Assembly (NCBI GenBank): GCA_014803435.1 | Contig: JACYFD010000001.1 | Coordinates: forward strand, 682,001 to 746,000 | Origin: Cellulosimicrobium terreum | GTDB lineage: Bacteria > Actinomycetota > Actinomycetes > Actinomycetales > Cellulomonadaceae | Length of the DNA stretch: 64,000 nucleotides | Reading direction: 5' to 3' | Part shown: piece after piece, positions 59,549-64,000 of the stretch | Position numbering within the stretch: the first letter of the stretch is position 1 | Layout: each line of letters opens with the position of its first letter | Notes under the pieces: generated by a model | Seen by the model: only the letters and a program-made list of their open reading frames with translations | Database searches by the model: none | What the model was told of the DNA's origin: nothing | Position numbers and translations under genes: made by a program

Positions 59549-62500
59549 CGGGCACCTCGCTGCTCGTGCTCCAGGAGCGGCTCCCAGACCCGTCGGGAGA
59601 CGGCGCCGAGCCGGGACGGGTCGTCGGGGAACTGGCCGAGGTCGGTGGTCGTGGCCTGGCCGGCGACGTCGGGCAGCGCAGGGTTGCGGCCCCACGCGAG
59701 GACGACGTACGGGTCCGTGCGCTCGAATCCCTTGCCCCACACCCAGCTGGCCCGGACGAGGGCGTCGCGCGCGTCGGTGGTGCGCCGTTCCTCGACGTAG
59801 CGCAGGGACACCTCGGGCAGCAGCGGCAGCGGCTCGCGGGCGGCCTCGTCGCGCAGCGCGACCAGGTCGATGAGGATCGACGTGGCCGCGGCGGCGTCGG
59901 GCGGCGTGAGGGTCGACCACGCGACGCCCGGCCCCCGAGGCGACCGACCGACCGTCACCGCGTCCCACGGCTGTCCGGGATCGCTCACGGCGAGCGCGAG
60001 CGCCTGCACCCAGGCGCGCAGCCGGTGCTTGGGGCCGAGCCGCGAGTACTCCGTGCGCACGACCCGCCGGCCGTGCACGCCGGGCACGGTGCCGACGACC
60101 GCGCGGCCGGCACCCAGCTCCGCGCGGACGTCTACGGTCTCCCCGGAGCGGAGCACGTCGGGGCTCTCCGGCCGTCCCGCGGCGACGTCCGCCTCGCGTG
60201 CCGCCGCGACGGCCGCGACCCGCAGCGGACCCACGGACTGCACCACGCCCTGCAGGGCCGAGCGGCCGAGCTCGCGTGGTGGGACCTGGCCGCGTCGCCA
60301 CTCCGCCTGCATCGCCCGGCCGGGCTCGACGCCGGCGAGCGCGGCGCGCAGGACGCGGTCGCCGACGCCCCAGCCCGACAGCCCCGTCAGCGCGAGCGGC
60401 AGGCGGTCGTCGACGTCGTCGGCGTCCACGACGAGGGCCACGTCGAGCGTGGTCCGGGCAAACCATCGCGGCGCGTTCTCGAGCAGGCGCACCAGGTCGT
60501 CGAGCTCCACGTCGCCGTCCCGGTCCGTGCCGTCCGTAGCCGTCAGCAGGTCCAGCGGGGCGGCCACGAGCGCGCCGACCGCCTGCCGTCCGCCGCGCGC
60601 GGCGCGCGCCCCCGCGAAGGCGGCGGCGTCGTGGCTGAACGGTCCCGGGACGCCGAGCGCGCCGGGCGTGAAGTTGCGCTCGTCCACGGTCTGGAGCGGA
60701 TGGCGGACGCAGACGTGCTCGCGCACCTCCCGGCCGTCCGGGGTCGTCGCCACCCGGTCCAGCGCGTCGAGCAGCTCGGCGACCGGCACGGCGGGCGGGC
60801 GGGGCGCGCCGGTCCGCTCGTCCGCACCGGTGTGCACGACGACGAGGTGGTCGCCCGCCGCGGCGACGGCGTCGAGGAAGATCTGCCGGTCCTCGCTGCG
60901 TGCGTCGCGCTCGCCGATCTCCGGGTGCCGCGCGAGCAGGTCGTCGCCCGCAGGTGACGCGGTGCGGGGGAACGCTCCGTCGTCCAGCCCGAGCAGGCAC
61001 ACGACGCGGTGCGGGACCGACCGCATGGGCTCGAGCGAGCACACCGTGAGGGCGCCGGTGCGGAAGCCGGCGCGGGTCGGCCGGCCCGCGAGGCGGTCGT
61101 CGAGCACGGCGCGCACGTCCGCCAGGCGCAGGGGCACGTCCCCGTGCGCCGACCCGGCGGCGCGCACGTCGCCGAGGGCGCGGCGCGCGGACCCGATCTG
61201 CCACGCCTCCGTCGGCGGCGCCTCGGCGAGGAGCGTGAGCGCGCGGTCGAGCGTGTCGAGCCAGTGCCCGAGGTGGTGGACGCCCTCCAGCCGTCGCAGC
61301 ACCTCCGTCAGCCGCGCGACGAGCTCCGCGAGGCGGCCGGCGAGGTCGACGTCGGTCGAGCCGACGTCGTCCAGCGGCAGCGCCGGACCCACGAACCGCG
61401 CGTCCTCGTCCGCCATGGCCGCCCCGAGCAGGATGCGGTCGAGCGCCGCGTCCCACGTGCCCTGACGGACGTGCGGGTCGATGCCGAAGCGTGCACGACG
61501 CTCGCCGTCCTCGCCCCAGTGGACCCCGGCCTCGACCGCCCACTGGCGCAGCCGGTCCACGTCGTCGTCGGAGAACCGGAAGCGGCGGCGCACCGGGGCG
61601 CTCGCCGCGAGGTCGAGCACCTCGGACGCGGTGACGCGCCCGTCGGCGAGGCGCAGCAGCGTGGCGAGCAGCCCGAGCGCCGGGTTCGTCGTCCCTGCGC
61701 CGCGGTCGGCGAGGCTCACGCGCAGGCGCTGACCCGGGTGCGCGTCCTCGGCCAGCTCGGGGACCGCGCCGAACGTCGCGGTGACGAGCGGTGCGAACGC
61801 CTCCACGTCCGGGCACAGCACGATGACGTCGCGCGCCTGCAGGGTCGGGTCGGCGGCGAAGAGCGCGACGAGCGCCTCCCGCAGCACCTCGACCTGCCGG
61901 GCCCGGCCGTGGCAGGACAGCACCTGCACGGACCGGTCGTCGGGGTCGACGACGAAGGTCCCGTCGGGGTCGTCCGTGCGCAGCGCCGACTGGAGCGCGC
62001 CGAGCAGCGTCGGGGGTGGAGGAGCGGCGGGGTGGTGGGTCGCCCGGGCGTCGCCGAGGCGCAGCTGCAGCTCGACCGCGTCGCGCGCGGAGGAGCCCAG
62101 GAACGGGTGCCGGGCGAGCGGCGGGACGTCCGCGCGGGGGACGCGGACGTCGTCGGCCTGCCGCTCGGAACCGTGGGCGGCGACCCGCTCCCACAGCGCG
62201 GGGGACGGGTGCACGAGCCAGAGGTGGACGTCGCGGTGCTCGGCGAGAGCGCGCAGGACCCGCAGCTCGTCCTCCGGCAGCCGGGTGGGGCCGAACACGG
62301 ACAGGCGGTCGGGGAGGTCGACGACGGACGGGTCGGCGCGCAGCGCGGCCACGGCGGCCGCGACGCGTCGGGCCGGGTCGGACCCGGAGACGCGGTCGAC
62401 CAGCCGCCGCCACAGCTCGGGCTGCCACGCGAGGTCCGCCGGCGTGCGGTCGGCGGCACCGTTCGCCGCACCCGCCTCGTCGTGGGACCACGCGAGCACG

Positions 62501-62982
62501 ACGTCGGGCCGTTGCCGCGCGTAGTCCACCAGGAGGTCCGCGACGCGGCGGGCCAGCGTCAGGCGCCGACCCCGCCGCACCTCGTCGCCCGGGTCGCCGA
62601 CGTAGCGCGCGAGCGGCGCCGCCCAGGGCTCGCCGAGGCTCGCGTCGAGCACCTCCAGCACGGACCACGCGAGCCTCTCGGGTCGCCACGGGTCGTCGTC
62701 GGGCGCCACTCCGGTGACGTCCGCGACGACCTGCTCCACGACCCTGCGCGGGCCGCGGAGGTCGACGTTCGCGCACACCCCGCCCGCACCCGATCCTGCC
62801 GACGTGCCGTCCGGCGGCGTGCCGAGGTGGTGCGAGAGCTGCTGCGCGACCCACCGCTCGACCCCACGCGTGGGCACGGCGACGACGTCCGGCGTGAACG
62901 GGTCGTCGAGCGGTTCGGCGAGCACGGCAGCGAGCGGCGCGACGAGCGCGTCCGCGCGCTCGGACCGGTGCACGTGCAGCAA
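59545..62982 (-). CDS. recC: Exodeoxyribonuclease V subunit gamma
   Basis: 1145 residues from a TTG start. RecC recognises Chi and scaffolds RecB and RecD. The N-terminus LHVHRSERADALVAPLA and VVAVPTRGVERWVAQQLSHHLG match the family; later LSVFGPTRLPEDELRVLRALAEHRDVHLWLVHPS, VQVLSCHGRARQVEVLREAL, DVIVLCPDVEAFAPLV, FRFSDDDVDRLRQWAVEAGVHWG and VVCLLGLDDGAFPR are typical. TTG 62982 is preferred (GGGGG 7 nt upstream, conserved start); TTG 63015 would add 11 residues. First gene of the recCBD operon. Confidence 0.92.
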   Translation of the reverse strand: MLHVHRSERADALVAPLAAVLAEPLDDPFTPDVVAVPTRGVERWVAQQLSHHLGTPPDGTSAGSGAGGVCANVDLRGPRRVVEQVVADVTGVAPDDDPWRPERLAWSVLEVLDASLGEPWAAPLARYVGDPGDEVRRGRRLTLARRVADLLVDYARQRPDVVLAWSHDEAGAANGAADRTPADLAWQPELWRRLVDRVSGSDPARRVAAAVAALRADPSVVDLPDRLSVFGPTRLPEDELRVLRALAEHRDVHLWLVHPSPALWERVAAHGSERQADDVRVPRADVPPLARHPFLGSSARDAVELQLRLGDARATHHPAAPPPPTLLGALQSALRTDDPDGTFVVDPDDRSVQVLSCHGRARQVEVLREALVALFAADPTLQARDVIVLCPDVEAFAPLVTATFGAVPELAEDAHPGQRLRVSLADRGAGTTNPALGLLATLLRLADGRVTASEVLDLAASAPVRRRFRFSDDDVDRLRQWAVEAGVHWGEDGERRARFGIDPHVRQGTWDAALDRILLGAAMADEDARFVGPALPLDDVGSTDVDLAGRLAELVARLTEVLRRLEGVHHLGHWLDTLDRALTLLAEAPPTEAWQIGSARRALGDVRAAGSAHGDVPLRLADVRAVLDDRLAGRPTRAGFRTGALTVCSLEPMRSVPHRVVCLLGLDDGAFPRTASPAGDDLLARHPEIGERDARSEDRQIFLDAVAAAGDHLVVVHTGADERTGAPRPPAVPVAELLDALDRVATTPDGREVREHVCVRHPLQTVDERNFTPGALGVPGPFSHDAAAFAGARAARGGRQAVGALVAAPLDLLTATDGTDRDGDVELDDLVRLLENAPRWFARTTLDVALVVDADDVDDRLPLALTGLSGWGVGDRVLRAALAGVEPGRAMQAEWRRGQVPPRELGRSALQGVVQSVGPLRVAAVAAAREADVAAGRPESPDVLRSGETVDVRAELGAGRAVVGTVPGVHGRRVVRTEYSRLGPKHRLRAWVQALALAVSDPGQPWDAVTVGRSPRGPGVAWSTLTPPDAAAATSILIDLVALRDEAAREPLPLLPEVSLRYVEERRTTDARDALVRASWVWGKGFERTDPYVVLAWGRNPALPDVAGQATTTDLGQFPDDPSRLGAVSRRVWEPLLEHEQRGAR

Positions 62983-63101
62983 ACGAGGACCCCCGTCGAG
63001 ATGGTCATGACCCAACCGCGCAGGCCGGACGGCTGTGCGCTACGAGGAGGCTACGAGGTCCCACCGACACGGGCGAACCGCGATCCACAGCCGCACCGGG
63101 A

Positions 63102-63833
63102 TCACGCATGGCGCGCGACGACGACCCACTCGCGCCCCGGGCGGTCCGGCGCGTCGCGGACGTCCTCGACGACGAACCCGCACGCCGTGAGCGATGCCTC
63201 GACCTCCTCGCGCGAGCGGAACCGGAGGGTCGAGTCCGAGTGGAGCTCGCGCCCGTCGGGCAGGACGGTCGTGTCGTGGAACGACACGAGGGGGAGAGCG
63301 ACGTCGGTCAGCTCGGTCCAGCTCTCGACGACCCCGACGCCGGGGACGTCGACGCGGACGAACGTCTCGTCGCGGACCCAGCCCTCCCACGCCCGACGCG
63401 CGGGTACCCGGGTCTCGAGGACCAGGTGGCCCCCCGGCGCGAGGGCGGCGTGCACTCCGCGCAGCGTGGCGGTCCACGCGTCGTCGGTCAGGAAGACCTG
63501 CGCGACGTTCGCCGTCATGGTCGCGAGGTCGACGGGGAGGCGGGAGAGCGGCGGCAGCGTGGCTGCGTCGCCGTGGACCCACAGCACGCGGTCGGCGCCG
63601 GGCTTGGTCCGCGCGACGTCGAGCGACGCGCCCGCCGGGTCGACGCCGACCACCTCGACCCCGCGCCGCGCGAGCAGGCACGCGAACGTGCCCGTGCCGC
63701 AGCCGACGTCGAGCACGGACCGCGCTCCCAGCTCGTCGACCAGGGCGGCGTAGGCGTCGAGGTCGCTGCGGTCGGGGTCGAGCGGGTCGTAGAGAGCGGC
63801 CAGCGTCGGGTCGTCGAAGATCGCGTCGGGCAC
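63102..63833 (-). CDS. Class I SAM-dependent methyltransferase
   Basis: 243 residues from GTG 63833 (an ATG at 63875 would add 14). Motif I SVLDVGCGTGTFACLLARRG (about 39-58), acidic VVGVDPAG after strand 2, and DLATMTANVAQVFL and LVLETRVPARRAWEGW later in the fold. The substrate is unknown; it resembles small Methyltransf_25 enzymes. TAGCGT is 7 nt before the chosen GTG. The last 167 bp of the window beyond it show no gene. Confidence 0.85.
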   Translation of the reverse strand: MPDAIFDDPTLAALYDPLDPDRSDLDAYAALVDELGARSVLDVGCGTGTFACLLARRGVEVVGVDPAGASLDVARTKPGADRVLWVHGDAATLPPLSRLPVDLATMTANVAQVFLTDDAWTATLRGVHAALAPGGHLVLETRVPARRAWEGWVRDETFVRVDVPGVGVVESWTELTDVALPLVSFHDTTVLPDGRELHSDSTLRFRSREEVEASLTACGFVVEDVRDAPDRPGREWVVVARHA

Positions 63834-63840
63834 GGCCCCG

Positions 63841-63846
63841 ACGCTA
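63841..63846 (-). promoter_or_regulatory. -10 box of the methyltransferase gene
   Basis: TAGCGT on the minus strand ends 7 nt before GTG 63833 and decides between the two possible starts. Confidence 0.45.
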
Positions 63847-64000
63847 GGCCCGCTGCCCGCCGTCGTCCACGGCATTGTCCGCGTCGGCGGCGAAGGACGC
63901 CGCCCTGTCGGCGATGAGTCACAGACGGTGCAGCGAGCCCCTGGCCGGCGAATGCGTCACGAACGATCCACCGGCCGGGGTCGACCGTGCACTGCTGTTC

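Noticed and set aside
55985-62854. A single minus-strand frame of 2289 codons
   Set aside because: Only the part after ATG 59548 is RecB. The upstream portion is an Arg/Pro/Ala-rich shadow of recC in another frame, a normal effect of very high G+C.
63016-63101. A regulatory hairpin upstream of recC
   Set aside because: Short repeats (GCTACGAGG twice) are visible but no convincing stem, SOS box or -10 box.

Overview
This window is a strongly G+C-rich, gene-dense piece of an actinobacterial chromosome. GTG starts are frequent, co-directional neighbours often overlap by ATGA, GTGA or TGATG, and many genes have a TANNNT box 6-8 nt before the start codon, as in leaderless actinobacterial mRNAs. 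The content (class II aldolase, actinobacterial Mrp locus, HtaA-domain wall protein with an LAxTG-type sorting signal, alpha-lytic-type protease fused to a ricin-type lectin domain) points to the order Micrococcales. A Cellulomonas, Cellulosimicrobium, Oerskovia or Isoptericola relative is my inference; no rRNA is present to confirm it. I see no tRNA, rRNA, insertion sequence, phage or CRISPR, and no gene-free stretch over 300 bp.

Layout. 1-3133: end of an Mrp Na+/H+ antiporter operon (C tail, D, E, F, G). 3182-5268: CDF metal exporter and an anchored CAP protein. 5288-7554: alkylation-repair operon (Ada sensor fused to AlkA, then a separate Ogt). 7622-9719: divergent hydrolase and 3-hydroxyisobutyryl-CoA hydrolase. 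9760-13981: LppM-like lipoprotein divergent from heat-shock clpB. 14090-16255: lipid kinase, small membrane protein, DUF2071. 16263-19924: two-component system and ABC exporter. 20231-21486: peptidoglycan-binding protein and rifamycin ADP-ribosyltransferase. 21510-25116: DUF4190-type proteins, exonuclease III, SDR, pyrE. 25336-30345: a 1669-residue wall-anchored HtaA haem-binding protein behind two iron-box operators. 30433-34924: HAD phosphatase, DUF368 (PopT-type) carrier, NAD-binding protein, SpoU methyltransferase, aldolase. 35171-38417: PAS-PP2C-kinase protein flanked by two STAS proteins, a partner-switching module. 38482-47775: purine genes purA, purD, purC, purS, purQ, interrupted by a secreted protease and an SOS-boxed HNH protein. 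47887-47973: a very small gene with its own signals. 48157-53997: small accessory genes, including a Phd-VapC pair. 54027-62982: recD, recB, recC. 63102-63833: a methyltransferase.

Themes. DNA damage recurs (Ada-AlkA/Ogt, exonuclease III, RecBCD, SOS-boxed HNH), as does envelope and stress biology (Mrp, CAP, LppM, HtaA, PP2C/STAS, ClpB). The points most worth a second look are the 28-codon gene at 47887 with promoter, ribosome site and terminator; the perfect SOS palindrome over the HNH promoter; the LOV-like PAS domain lacking its flavin cysteine; the iron-regulated HtaA protein with nearly identical internal repeats; and a family of equal-length intergenic palindromes.
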